This document shows, piece after piece, positions 1-6,711 of a stretch of DNA of 8,060 nucleotides (positions are counted from its first letter, which is position 1; the number at the start of each line of letters is the position of its first letter). The notes under the pieces were generated by a model. The model made no database searches and was not told the origin of the DNA. It saw only the letters and a program-made list of their open reading frames with translations. The stretch is taken from contig JABDKS010000549.1 in NCBI GenBank assembly GCA_013002105.1, forward strand, positions 1 to 8,060, given 5' to 3'. Source of the DNA: Pirellulaceae bacterium (GTDB taxonomy: Bacteria; Planctomycetota; Planctomycetia; Pirellulales; Pirellulaceae). The position numbers were made by a program, and so were the translations under genes.

Positions 1-274
1 GCTGCAACCACTGCATCGGTTCGTATTGATCCAGCGGTGCAGTCGGCAGACTCGTCAACGCGGCGGTCGATACTTCCTGTAACAAATCGTCCACTTCGAC
101 CACTGCCAGCAAGTGATCACCTGTAATCGAACGAATGAAACCACACAAACGGTCTCGCGTTGCATCGACGTAGGCCGCAAGTGCTTCTGCGTCGCGTTGT
201 TTGATTCGATCGATCAATTCCGCGTGTGCGGGTGGGACCTGGTCGTCGCTGGCGCCTGTTTCGTTAGAATCCAT
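1..274 (-). CDS. ECF-type RNA polymerase sigma factor, 5' part only (runs off left edge)
   Basis: Reading the minus strand from the ATG at 274-272 gives 91 open codons to the window edge. The product begins MDSNETGASDDQ, then has a helix-rich stretch (residues 20-58, with IKQRDAEALAAYVDATR and LCGFIRSITG) and VDDLLQEV at 61-68, followed by a helix and MQWLQ near residue 90. This order matches sigma-70 region 2 (regions 2.1 and 2.2, core-polymerase binding) of ECF sigma factors, where D-L-x-Q-E-V is typical. Regions 2.3-2.4 and 4, which bind DNA, would lie left of the window. An in-frame TGA lies about 30 bases upstream, and this is the first ATG after it. A GGGGG run lies about 8 bases ahead of the ATG and is a possible weak ribosome site. 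The gene is divergent from the kinase at 478. ECF sigma factors next to Ser/Thr kinases are known in planctomycetes, so control by the kinase rather than by a membrane anti-sigma factor is plausible but inferred. Confidence 0.82.
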   Translation of the reverse strand, partial: MDSNETGASDDQVPPAHAELIDRIKQRDAEALAAYVDATRDRLCGFIRSITGDHLLAVVEVDDLLQEVSTAALTSLPTAPLDQYEPMQWLQ

Positions 275-355
275 TTTCGAGGCCCCCGGTACAGAAGGTT
301 TGGGTCATGGAGCATTTGGCGCAACAGTGGGTCACGCGAAAGGTCGCTGGCATTG

Positions 356-361
356 AGTATA
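356..361 (-). promoter_or_regulatory. Candidate -10 box for the sigma factor gene
   Basis: On the minus strand TATACT (361 to 356) matches the housekeeping -10 consensus at five of six positions and lies 81 bases ahead of the sigma factor ATG. No good -35 is seen at 16-18 bases; the best match there is only about three of six. It could equally be chance, and promoter consensus in planctomycetes is poorly defined. Confidence 0.22.
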
Positions 362-404
362 GACGGGTAAATCGCTGTGTTGGACTTTAGAGCCCGTCGT
401 GGCG

Positions 405-432
405 TTTGAATTGCATGGATTCCGTTTAGAAT
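405..432 (+). promoter_or_regulatory. Candidate promoter for the kinase gene
   Basis: TTTGAA (405-410) or TTGAAT (406-411), then 15-16 bases, then TAGAAT (427-432) resembles a sigma-70 -35/-10 pair. It lies about 45 bases ahead of the kinase start. The TAG of the -10 box is also the last in-frame stop before the kinase ATG. The match is modest and the spacer slightly short, so this is only a candidate. Confidence 0.22.
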
Positions 433-477
433 AACCCAACGCATCTATTTGTTTGCCATTACGCTGCATGGTTCTGC

Positions 478-2871
478 ATGTCCACGGATCCGCCCTCCTT
501 CGATGGTCCGCCCAAACCGGGATCCGCTGTAAAGGGATCTGCTGCATCGGGATCCGCTGCGTCGCGAGCTGCTAAGGGCGGGCTGGCGTTGGATCCTGAT
601 TCACAGTCGTCGCAACTGGCCGCGACGATTTCGATCTTACCGCCTACATCAGGCGATGATTCGGACGAGATCTTGGAAGCCTGTTTGGAGCGGTTCGCCG
701 AAGTCGCACCGTTGACGGATCGGGCAGCGTTGAAGCAGTATCTGCCGGATGCCGATTCAAAAACGGTTCAATTCGTTTTGGTCGAGTTGATCAAGTTGGA
801 CATGGCGATGGCTTCGGAGACCGGTACCGTTCCGCTGATCGAAAGCTATTTGGATGATGTCGGTGATGCACTGTCACTCGGTCGCGTGCCGGTCGATTTG
901 GTCATGGAGGAAGTTCAGTTGCGGCGGGAAGCCGGCGAGGAGCCCGATCACGAAGAGTACAAGCGACGGTTTCCGCAGTTTGATGAAGTGGTGAAACAAC
1001 TGTTGGGCGTCTCGGTCGAAGTGACCGCGGCAGTGAAGAACCGCGCGGGACCGCCCGAATTAGAAATCGGAAGTCGGGTCGATGATTTTTTGATCATCCA
1101 AACATTGGGCAGTGGGGCGTTCGCCCACGTCTATTTGGCAAAACAGATTTCGATGGCGCGGTTGGTCGCGTTGAAAGTTTCGCGTGGGACGGGGGATGAA
1201 CCGCAGGCGTTGAGCCAATTTGACCATCCCAACATCGTTCGCGTCTTTGATCAGCGTGAACTGGACGAGCCGCAAGTTCATTTGTTGTACATGCAGTTTC
1301 ATCCCGGCGGCACATTAGCCGACGTGGTCAAGTTGGTGCGTCGACATTCGCCGTCAGATCGTGACGGCCAACTGTTGTTGGACACCGTCGATCGCCAGTT
1401 GTTGCAAGCGGCACAGGCGGTTCCCGAACGCTCGTCGATTCGCAAGTGGATCCGGCAAGCCCAGTGGCCGATGGTGATCGCGTGGATGGGTGTGCAATTG
1501 GCCCGGGCTCTGGATGACGCGCACAACCGCGGTGTGTTGCACCGTGACGTCAAACCGGCGAACGTCTTGTTGTCGGCCGAAGGCATTCCGAAACTGGCAG
1601 ACTTCAACGTTAGTTTTGCCGGTGCGGCGGGTCGCGCGGGTGCGGCAGCCAGCTTTGGCGGATCGATCGGCTACATGTCCCCGGAGCACCTGCGCGCGAT
1701 CTCTGCCAGTGCGATGGACGCTCCGGTGGACGTCAGCGAACAGGCGGATTTGTATTCGCTGTCGATCTTGCTGTGGGAGTTATGGCAGGGGACGCGTCCG
1801 TTTGATGTCCCGTCGTCACCGTCGTCGTGGAGTCAAGCGGTATCGCAACAGTTGGAGGCGCGTGAGTGTCCTCTGAAAAAACCCGATCGTTGTGGAACTG
1901 CCGCCGAGCGAGCATTGGAAGAAACTTTACGATGCGGCATGAATTTCGACCCGGCCGATCGACCGGAATCGGGCGCCGAGTTCGCTGGTCGATTGAAACT
2001 TGCGTTGCACCCCGAGGCAGCGAAGTTATTCGATCCGGGCCCCGACACGCTGCGTCTACAAATACTGAAGCGATCACCGTGGATATTCGCCGCCCTCGTG
2101 ATGTTGCTGCCGAACGTTTTTGTGATGTGGTTTAATTTTGTTTACAACAGCACAGCGTTGCTGGGCAAACACAATGTCAAAGGGACGAACGAATACATTC
2201 CGCATTTGGAAGAGTACTTCGAAAACTTGGCAATGGTCGTCTCGGCCGTCTGCCTGGGTATCGGAGTCTGGTTTTTTCTGCAATTGACCGACGCGTTGGT
2301 GCAAGCGGTCCAACGTGCCAAATCGGATCAATCCGCTAATGCGAAATCGTTGTCCGCGGTAATGTATTTGGGACAAAATGCGGCACTGATTGGTGGGTCG
2401 CTGTGGGCAATTGCCGGGTTCGTTTATCCGATCGCTTTGACGAGCCATTTTGATGCGTTGCCAATCGGCGAAGCCGTGCGGTTTTTCTTCTCGTTGGTGA
2501 TCTGCGGGGGAGTTGCGGCGATCTATCCGTACTTTGGAATGACGTTGCTGGGGACGCTGATCTATTATCCACGGTTGATCAAAAATACGATGCAAGACGA
2601 CGAATTTGATCGACGGTTTTCTTTGGTCGTGCGTCAGAGTGAACGGTTTCTGATTGCGTCGGTGGTGATCCCGCTGATCGGAGCGACGCTGCTGATTTTC
2701 TCGGACGCGGAAGAGAAATTCGTGGTGCTCAGCGCGGTCGCCGCGACGGCGGTCGGAGTGTTGTTGGCGTTCTACGCCTATTTGTCGGTGCAGAAAAACT
2801 GGGCACAAATGGCTGAAGTGCTATCGGAGGATCACGCGTCGGTGATTCCCGGTTTGGGGACAGATGATTGA
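478..2871 (+). CDS. Membrane-anchored Ser/Thr protein kinase, planctomycete type
   Basis: This 797-residue protein should transfer phosphate from ATP to Ser/Thr of partner proteins. Residues 1-35 are a Gly/Ser/Ala linker with a pentapeptide repeat, and 60-180 form an acidic helical region. The kinase core spans about 203-510: Gly-rich loop GSGAFAHV (211-218), ATP lysine K233, probable alpha-C glutamate E241, HPNIVRVFD (250-258), catalytic HRDVKPAN (355-362), metal-binding DFN (375-377) in place of DFG, SPE (401-403), D424 and R495. The key catalytic Lys, both Asp and the catalytic-loop Asn are present, so activity is likely. The stretch between K233 and E241 is short, and residues 281-335 are longer than in ordinary kinases; from memory both are usual in planctomycete kinases. 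About six hydrophobic helices follow (roughly 534-556, 584-607, 629-655, 667-697, 723-742, 747-769), with no large periplasmic domain. The ATG at 478 is the first after an in-frame TAG at 427; no clear Shine-Dalgarno site precedes it. A sigma factor gene diverges upstream and may be its target (inference). Confidence 0.93.
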   Translation: MSTDPPSFDGPPKPGSAVKGSAASGSAASRAAKGGLALDPDSQSSQLAATISILPPTSGDDSDEILEACLERFAEVAPLTDRAALKQYLPDADSKTVQFVLVELIKLDMAMASETGTVPLIESYLDDVGDALSLGRVPVDLVMEEVQLRREAGEEPDHEEYKRRFPQFDEVVKQLLGVSVEVTAAVKNRAGPPELEIGSRVDDFLIIQTLGSGAFAHVYLAKQISMARLVALKVSRGTGDEPQALSQFDHPNIVRVFDQRELDEPQVHLLYMQFHPGGTLADVVKLVRRHSPSDRDGQLLLDTVDRQLLQAAQAVPERSSIRKWIRQAQWPMVIAWMGVQLARALDDAHNRGVLHRDVKPANVLLSAEGIPKLADFNVSFAGAAGRAGAAASFGGSIGYMSPEHLRAISASAMDAPVDVSEQADLYSLSILLWELWQGTRPFDVPSSPSSWSQAVSQQLEARECPLKKPDRCGTAAERALEETLRCGMNFDPADRPESGAEFAGRLKLALHPEAAKLFDPGPDTLRLQILKRSPWIFAALVMLLPNVFVMWFNFVYNSTALLGKHNVKGTNEYIPHLEEYFENLAMVVSAVCLGIGVWFFLQLTDALVQAVQRAKSDQSANAKSLSAVMYLGQNAALIGGSLWAIAGFVYPIALTSHFDALPIGEAVRFFFSLVICGGVAAIYPYFGMTLLGTLIYYPRLIKNTMQDDEFDRRFSLVVRQSERFLIASVVIPLIGATLLIFSDAEEKFVVLSAVAATAVGVLLAFYAYLSVQKNWAQMAEVLSEDHASVIPGLGTDD
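520..564 (+). repeat. Three tandem 15-base repeats encoding G-S-A-x-x
   Basis: Three in-frame 15-base units (520-534, 535-549, 550-564) share GGATCYGCTG and encode GSAVK, GSAAS and GSAAS near the kinase N-terminus. A degraded fourth unit (RAAKG) may follow. The result is a flexible, disordered linker. Such arrays expand and contract by slippage, so unit number may differ between strains. Confidence 0.8.
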
Positions 2872-3024
2872 GCGTTCTGGTATCAGAATGCAATCGAGGC
2901 TAACCGCGCCCAGGCTCTAGCAAAGTATGATGATGTCCGCCGACGTAGGATGGCGGCAACCGAAAGGGGGACCAATTGTCTCCACGGTGTGAAGTAACTT
3001 GTTCAGAGTCCGCGGAGTGTTCCA
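2872..3024 (+). other. Kinase to sulfatase gap, ribosome site at the end
   Basis: This 153-base gap separates two same-strand genes. A short stem is possible at 2937-2956 (CCGCC and GGCGG around ten bases), but no T-run follows, so I do not call a terminator. GGAG at 3014-3017 lies seven bases before the sulfatase ATG and supports that start. No convincing promoter is visible, so co-transcription with the kinase can be neither shown nor excluded. Confidence 0.4.
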
Positions 3025-5268
3025 ATGAAGTTTGTCGCTCGTAGGCTATCGTCCACTGCCGCATACGCGTTTCGGTGGACGTTGGTCATTGGGATGGTCA
3101 CCTGTAGCACGATAGTTGTGTTTGCCGCGGATCGACCAAACATTGTGTTGATCATGGCCGATGACGTCGGGATCGAGGGCTTGGAGTGTTACGGCGGCGC
3201 GTCGTACAAAACACCCCACTTGAATCGATTGGCTGCCAAGGGTGTGCGGTTCACGCACGCCTACTCTCAGCCACTTTGCACGCCAACGCGCGTGCAGTTG
3301 ATGACCGGTAAATACAACCATCGCAACTGGACTTCGTTTGGGATCTTGGATCCAAAAGAAACGACCTTTGGACACGTGCTGAAGTCAGGGGGTTACGCGA
3401 CCGGCATTTTTGGCAAGTGGCAGTTGCAATCTTATGATCCGCCCGATCTGCCCGGCGCTAACCAACGTCGCGGCACTGGAATGCATCCCAAAGACGCCGG
3501 CTTTGATGAGTACGCGCTTTATCACGCATTGCACACCGAGGACAAAGGCTCGCGTTACGCCAATCCGACGATGTTAGAGGGAACCGCCGGCACGGATGGT
3601 GAATTGAAGACCTACTCGCAACGCTACGGTGAAGACGTCTGGGTGGAGAAGATCCTGGACTTCTTTGACCGACATCGCCAGCAGCCCAAATTTGTCTACT
3701 ACCCCATGGCGTTGCCGCACTGGCCGTTTGAACCGACTCCGAATTCTGATGACTGGGATCCCAACAACGTTCCCGAAGCCGACTTGCGGTACGCCGGTGA
3801 CATGATCGAGTACATGGATACGACGGTGGGGAACTTGATGCGTGGTTTGACGGATCGAAAATTGGCCGACGATACAATCGTGCTCTTCTACAGCGATAAC
3901 GGGACGCACCTACAGGTCACGTCAAAAATGCAGGACGGTCGCATGATTCAAGGGGGCAAAGCGACATCGCAGCAAACAGGTATACATGTGCCCTTGATCG
4001 CACACTGTCCGAAACGTTTCGAGCCTTCGGTTTGTCACGATCTGATCGACGCGTCGGATTTTTGGCCCACGCTATTGGACTTGTCCGGCGCCGAGTCGGT
4101 GGACGATTCTGAGCGTGACGGGATCAGTTTTGCGCCTCGATTGCTGGGCCAAGACGGTCCGCGTCGCGAGTCGGTGTTTGTTTGGTACGATCCACGACCG
4201 GGTTGGGACAAAGAACGGTTTCGACGTGAAGTCTTTGCGTTGAACAAGAATTACAAGCTGTTTCGCACGGGACGGTTGATGCGATTGACCGAACGACCGC
4301 TGGAAGAGATCGCGGTCGATCCGTTGGCCACGACTGCCGCCGATCGCGCAGCGAAACAAGAGTTGGCGAAGGTGATTCAATCCGCCATGTCGGGCGTGGA
4401 TGAACCGCCACGTGTCGATGCTTATGGCAATGTCGAACACGATTTCACGTATCTGCCGGTCGACCGAAAGGAAACGGATCGGATCACACTGGAGTTACTG
4501 CAGACGGGCAAAGAGATCGTCTACGGAGATCCATCGATTCCCCAGCATCGACTCTGGGTGTTTAATCCGCTGGACATCCAGCCGGACGAACTGCGTCCTT
4601 GCGTGGTGTTCATTCATGGCGGGGGTTGGGGCGGTAAGCCGGAGTCGCTGGCCGCTCAAGCGGTCTATTTGCAGCGGCGTGGAATCAATACGGTGTCGAT
4701 CCATTTTCGATCGCCATCGGGCGAACTGACGCCGGCGGATACCCTGCGTGATGCGCGGAGGGCCTATCGTTGGATTGTCCAGCACGGCAAAGAGCACCAC
4801 ATTGATGTTGACAATCTGGTTGTCAGTGGTGGATCCGCCGGTGGGCACCTTTCGTTGGCACTTTGCACCATCGCTCTGGACGACGATCCGGTCATCGATC
4901 ACCTGCCCAAGGGATTGGTGCTATTGAATCCGGTGATCGATCTGGTCGATGGGTGGAGCAATGGGCGGAAAAAGTGCGAGGCGAAGGGAATCGATCCCAA
5001 GAGTTTTTCGCCTGCCCACCATGTCCGCGCCGGATTGCCGCCGACGTTGCTGCTTTCGGGCAGCGACGACGGTTTGATTCCGCCAACGCTGTTGGAGAAA
5101 TTCCAAGCGTCCATGCAACACGCCGAAAACCATTGCGAGTTGGTGATCTATCCAAACGCCGGCCACGGATTCTTTAACTACGGACGTGACGAGAATCAGT
5201 TTTTTCATCCGACGATGTGGCGATTCGAATCCTTCCTGGCGACGGTATTCCCGAGCGTGTCGGAGTAG
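3025..5268 (+). CDS. Secreted bifunctional enzyme: type I sulfatase fused to alpha/beta-hydrolase esterase
   Basis: The 747-residue product starts with a signal peptide: basic MKFVARR, a hydrophobic stretch at about 18-33, and likely cleavage after VFA at 34. Residues 36-455 are a complete sulfatase: RPNIVLIMADD with metal aspartates D46 and D47, CTPTR (85-89) whose C85 would be oxidised to formylglycine, K131 of the GKW motif, H232 in LPHWPF, metal ligands D291 and N292, and K312 in QGGK. Q133 stands where GKWHLG sulfatases have His. After a linker (about 456-500), residues 505-745 are a serine esterase of the hormone-sensitive-lipase/carboxylesterase-like type: oxyanion motif HGGGW (531-535), nucleophile S604 in GGSAGG, then probable acid D682 and H714 in NAGHGFF. 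One exported chain would thus remove sulfate and ester groups, probably from sulfated, acylated polysaccharide; the substrate is inferred. The CxPxR type needs a formylglycine-generating or anaerobic maturase encoded elsewhere. GGAG seven bases upstream supports the ATG. The reading frame is unbroken across the junction. Confidence 0.93.
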   Translation: MKFVARRLSSTAAYAFRWTLVIGMVTCSTIVVFAADRPNIVLIMADDVGIEGLECYGGASYKTPHLNRLAAKGVRFTHAYSQPLCTPTRVQLMTGKYNHRNWTSFGILDPKETTFGHVLKSGGYATGIFGKWQLQSYDPPDLPGANQRRGTGMHPKDAGFDEYALYHALHTEDKGSRYANPTMLEGTAGTDGELKTYSQRYGEDVWVEKILDFFDRHRQQPKFVYYPMALPHWPFEPTPNSDDWDPNNVPEADLRYAGDMIEYMDTTVGNLMRGLTDRKLADDTIVLFYSDNGTHLQVTSKMQDGRMIQGGKATSQQTGIHVPLIAHCPKRFEPSVCHDLIDASDFWPTLLDLSGAESVDDSERDGISFAPRLLGQDGPRRESVFVWYDPRPGWDKERFRREVFALNKNYKLFRTGRLMRLTERPLEEIAVDPLATTAADRAAKQELAKVIQSAMSGVDEPPRVDAYGNVEHDFTYLPVDRKETDRITLELLQTGKEIVYGDPSIPQHRLWVFNPLDIQPDELRPCVVFIHGGGWGGKPESLAAQAVYLQRRGINTVSIHFRSPSGELTPADTLRDARRAYRWIVQHGKEHHIDVDNLVVSGGSAGGHLSLALCTIALDDDPVIDHLPKGLVLLNPVIDLVDGWSNGRKKCEAKGIDPKSFSPAHHVRAGLPPTLLLSGSDDGLIPPTLLEKFQASMQHAENHCELVIYPNAGHGFFNYGRDENQFFHPTMWRFESFLATVFPSVSE

Positions 5269-5406
5269 GCTGACGTTCGGTTCGGGTCGCTATCCGAGGG
5301 GTATCGGCGGCGCCGGCACAAACCGTCCAGTTGATAGAATCGGCAAATCGACGTTTCAGCAATCGGGTCTTTGCCAATCAAGTGCCATCAGGAAGCGTGA
5401 CGGCCT

Positions 5407-5438
5407 GCGAATCATTCAAGGCAAATCGTTTGATTCGC
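5407..5438. repeat. Inverted repeat, 8-base arms, 16-base spacer
   Basis: GCGAATCA (5407-5414) is the exact reverse complement of TGATTCGC (5431-5438). It could be an operator or form an RNA stem with a 16-base loop. There is no T-run, so it is not a standard terminator. A match of this size arises by chance a few times in 8 kb, so its function is doubtful. Confidence 0.35.
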
Positions 5439-5510
5439 GATGGTCGCAGCTTAGGATGGAAAACGCTGGAATGTGCGTCTTGCGGGTGGCCGGCTGAGTT
5501 TTCGCCAGTA

Positions 5511-5557
5511 CCAAGAATTCAAGTCGCCAAGAATGTCAGTGCCAAGAATTTCAGTTG
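5511..5557 (+). repeat. Three imperfect direct repeats upstream of the secreted-protein gene
   Basis: Three adjacent units begin with CCAAGAAT: CCAAGAATTCAAGTCG (5511-5526), CCAAGAATGTCAGTG (5527-5541) and CCAAGAATTTCAGTTG (5542-5557). The 15-16 base period is about one and a half helical turns. The array ends 68 bases ahead of the ATG at 5626. That position would suit binding sites for a regulator, but slippage-derived repetition is an equal possibility. Confidence 0.6.
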
Positions 5558-5611
5558 CCTCAGGGCAGACACAACCCGCGTAGCGATTTGCGCCGCGTCA
5601 CCAACTTCATC

Positions 5612-5617
5612 AAGGGA
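5612..5617 (+). promoter_or_regulatory. Ribosome binding site deciding the start at 5626
   Basis: AAGGGA at 5612-5617 lies eight bases before the ATG at 5626. This favours that ATG over the in-frame TTG at 5623, which would add only one residue and sits closer to the site. Confidence 0.55.
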
Positions 5618-5625
5618 ATGTTTTG

Positions 5626-6711
5626 ATGTCATCGTCTATCCGCTTTGTTTGCGCCCTGGTGGCTTTCTTGGCTGTCGGTGTTTTCCTGGGCTCGCCATCC
5701 ATCGCGAAAGATAAGGGCGGCAGCAAAGGTGGTGGAAAGTCCAAAGCAAAGATGGGTTCGCCCGCGCGGGGATTTTCCAACGGTAATCAGGCTCGATCCG
5801 CATCTTCATCGCGATCGATTCCCGGCATGAGCAGTCGTGGAAACGGAAGGTCTTTTTCTGCTGGCCACGCGGGACGTTCGCGGTCGTCCATGAATTTTGG
5901 TGTGGTGGTGCCGCAAACGAATCGTCCCGCTTCGTCGATTTCGCGATCGTCGATTTATCGCCCCAGCCTGGTTCCGCCAAGCAGTGGTTTGCCGAACAGT
6001 GGGTCGAAAATCAGAGGTTCGAGTGTCCATCGCTCATTCGACAACCGCTACTCCAATCCTTCGCATCACCATCACGGTGGCAACTTTGGCCGACGCTACA
6101 CCGGCAGTGGAATCTTTTTCTCGTTTGGCGGTGGTTATCCCTACAGCCTGGGATACGGTTCGCGATATGGCGGCGGTTTCGGCGATTCGTTGTTTGGTCC
6201 GTATCCGTCGTATTCGTACCATCCATCTTACTATGACTCGCCGTACGCTGGCGGCTACGGATACTCGTACTACGGTGGTGTTTCGCCGTACGTTTCACCG
6301 TTGCAATATGGTGCGGCGACGCACTACTACGGTACGGTGCCAGGAGGATTCGTGCCAGCAGGATCCGTGCCGATTGACCCGACTCCACAAACGCCCCTGT
6401 ATGGCGGCGATGTTCGACCGGATCTGTCGGCTTACGCGCCTGTCGCACCGCCAACAGGCGATCCATCGGATCCCGCTGTTGCGTTGGTGCCCGGCATGAT
6501 CTTGCCGGATGGGTCACGCGTCATTTCGGTCGGCGCCGTCGAATCGGTTCAAGAGACAGCGGTTCAAGAGGCGGCGATTCAAGAGGCGGCGATTCAAGAG
6601 GCGGCGGATCCCGAGTTGCAACAGCCGGGCGAGGTCGGAGCCGATCAGGGTGAGGAAGAACCCGGCGATAGCGAAACCGCACCCGCTGACGCCAACGACG
6701 CGGAATCTTGA
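5626..6711 (+). CDS. Secreted low-complexity protein, basic Ser/Gly, Tyr/Gly-rich, acidic tail; function unknown
   Basis: This 361-residue protein has a signal peptide: a short Arg-containing start, hydrophobic core at 6-22, and likely cleavage after SIA at 27. The mature part has three zones. Residues 28-150 are basic and rich in Ser, Gly, Arg and Lys, ending in HHHHGG. Residues about 155-230 are rich in Gly and Tyr, with repeated GGY, YGG and PSY-type patterns. Residues 230-361 are Pro-rich, then strongly acidic, with a four-fold pentapeptide repeat at 308-327 (VQETA, VQEAA, IQEAA, IQEAA) and a Glu/Asp end. A more ordered patch, PGMILPDGSRVISVG, lies near 289-303. I do not recognise a family with a known function. 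Similar Gly/Tyr-rich exported proteins occur in planctomycetes (memory, not checked), and a structural or matrix role is a guess. It is alone between a 354-base gap and a convergent gene. The ATG at 5626 is chosen because of AAGGGA eight bases upstream. Confidence 0.85.
   Translation: MSSSIRFVCALVAFLAVGVFLGSPSIAKDKGGSKGGGKSKAKMGSPARGFSNGNQARSASSSRSIPGMSSRGNGRSFSAGHAGRSRSSMNFGVVVPQTNRPASSISRSSIYRPSLVPPSSGLPNSGSKIRGSSVHRSFDNRYSNPSHHHHGGNFGRRYTGSGIFFSFGGGYPYSLGYGSRYGGGFGDSLFGPYPSYSYHPSYYDSPYAGGYGYSYYGGVSPYVSPLQYGAATHYYGTVPGGFVPAGSVPIDPTPQTPLYGGDVRPDLSAYAPVAPPTGDPSDPAVALVPGMILPDGSRVISVGAVESVQETAVQEAAIQEAAIQEAADPELQQPGEVGADQGEEEPGDSETAPADANDAES
6547..6606 (+). repeat. Four tandem 15-base repeats encoding [VI]-Q-E-[TA]-A
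   Basis: Four in-frame 15-base units (6547-6561, 6562-6576, 6577-6591, 6592-6606) share TTCAAGAG and encode VQETA, VQEAA, IQEAA and IQEAA. Units 3 and 4 are identical and unit 2 differs from them only at its first base, which points to recent duplication. The peptide is acidic and could form a helix. Confidence 0.92.

Larger units (their letters stand above)
5269..5622. other. 354-base intergenic region with repeats
   Basis: I see no convincing gene here. The open frame starting at 5331 runs into the next gene in another frame, is Arg/Cys-rich and has no recognisable domain, so I treat it as spurious. The region holds an inverted repeat (5407-5438) and three direct repeats (5511-5557), listed separately. 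No strong terminator with a T-run follows the sulfatase, and no clear -35/-10 pair is visible ahead of the next gene. The promoter of the downstream secreted-protein gene should lie here. Confidence 0.5.

Noticed and set aside
214..547. Minus-strand open frames across the divergent promoter region
   Set aside because: They overlap the sigma factor start and the kinase start in other frames and encode no recognisable domain.
2074..2808. Long minus-strand open frame (244 codons) opposite the kinase membrane region
   Set aside because: Its composition is rich in Arg, Gln and His with no domain, and it mirrors a clearly real gene on the other strand. It is the expected shadow in GC-rich DNA.
2937..2956. 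Possible terminator stem after the kinase
   Set aside because: Only five pairs with a ten-base loop and no T-run.
5623..5625. TTG start one codon ahead of the secreted-protein ATG
   Set aside because: The adjacent ATG at 5626 has better spacing from AAGGGA and is the stronger start.
5331..5714. Plus-strand open frame of 127 codons with several Cys (CASCGW)
   Set aside because: It overlaps the signal-peptide region of the real gene at 5626 in another frame, has no ribosome site and no coherent domain. The Cys pattern is not a known metal motif.
5897..6499. Plus-strand open frame of 200 codons inside the secreted-protein gene
   Set aside because: Arg/Thr-rich shadow of the repetitive Gly/Tyr coding sequence. 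The signal peptide and ribosome site support the other frame.
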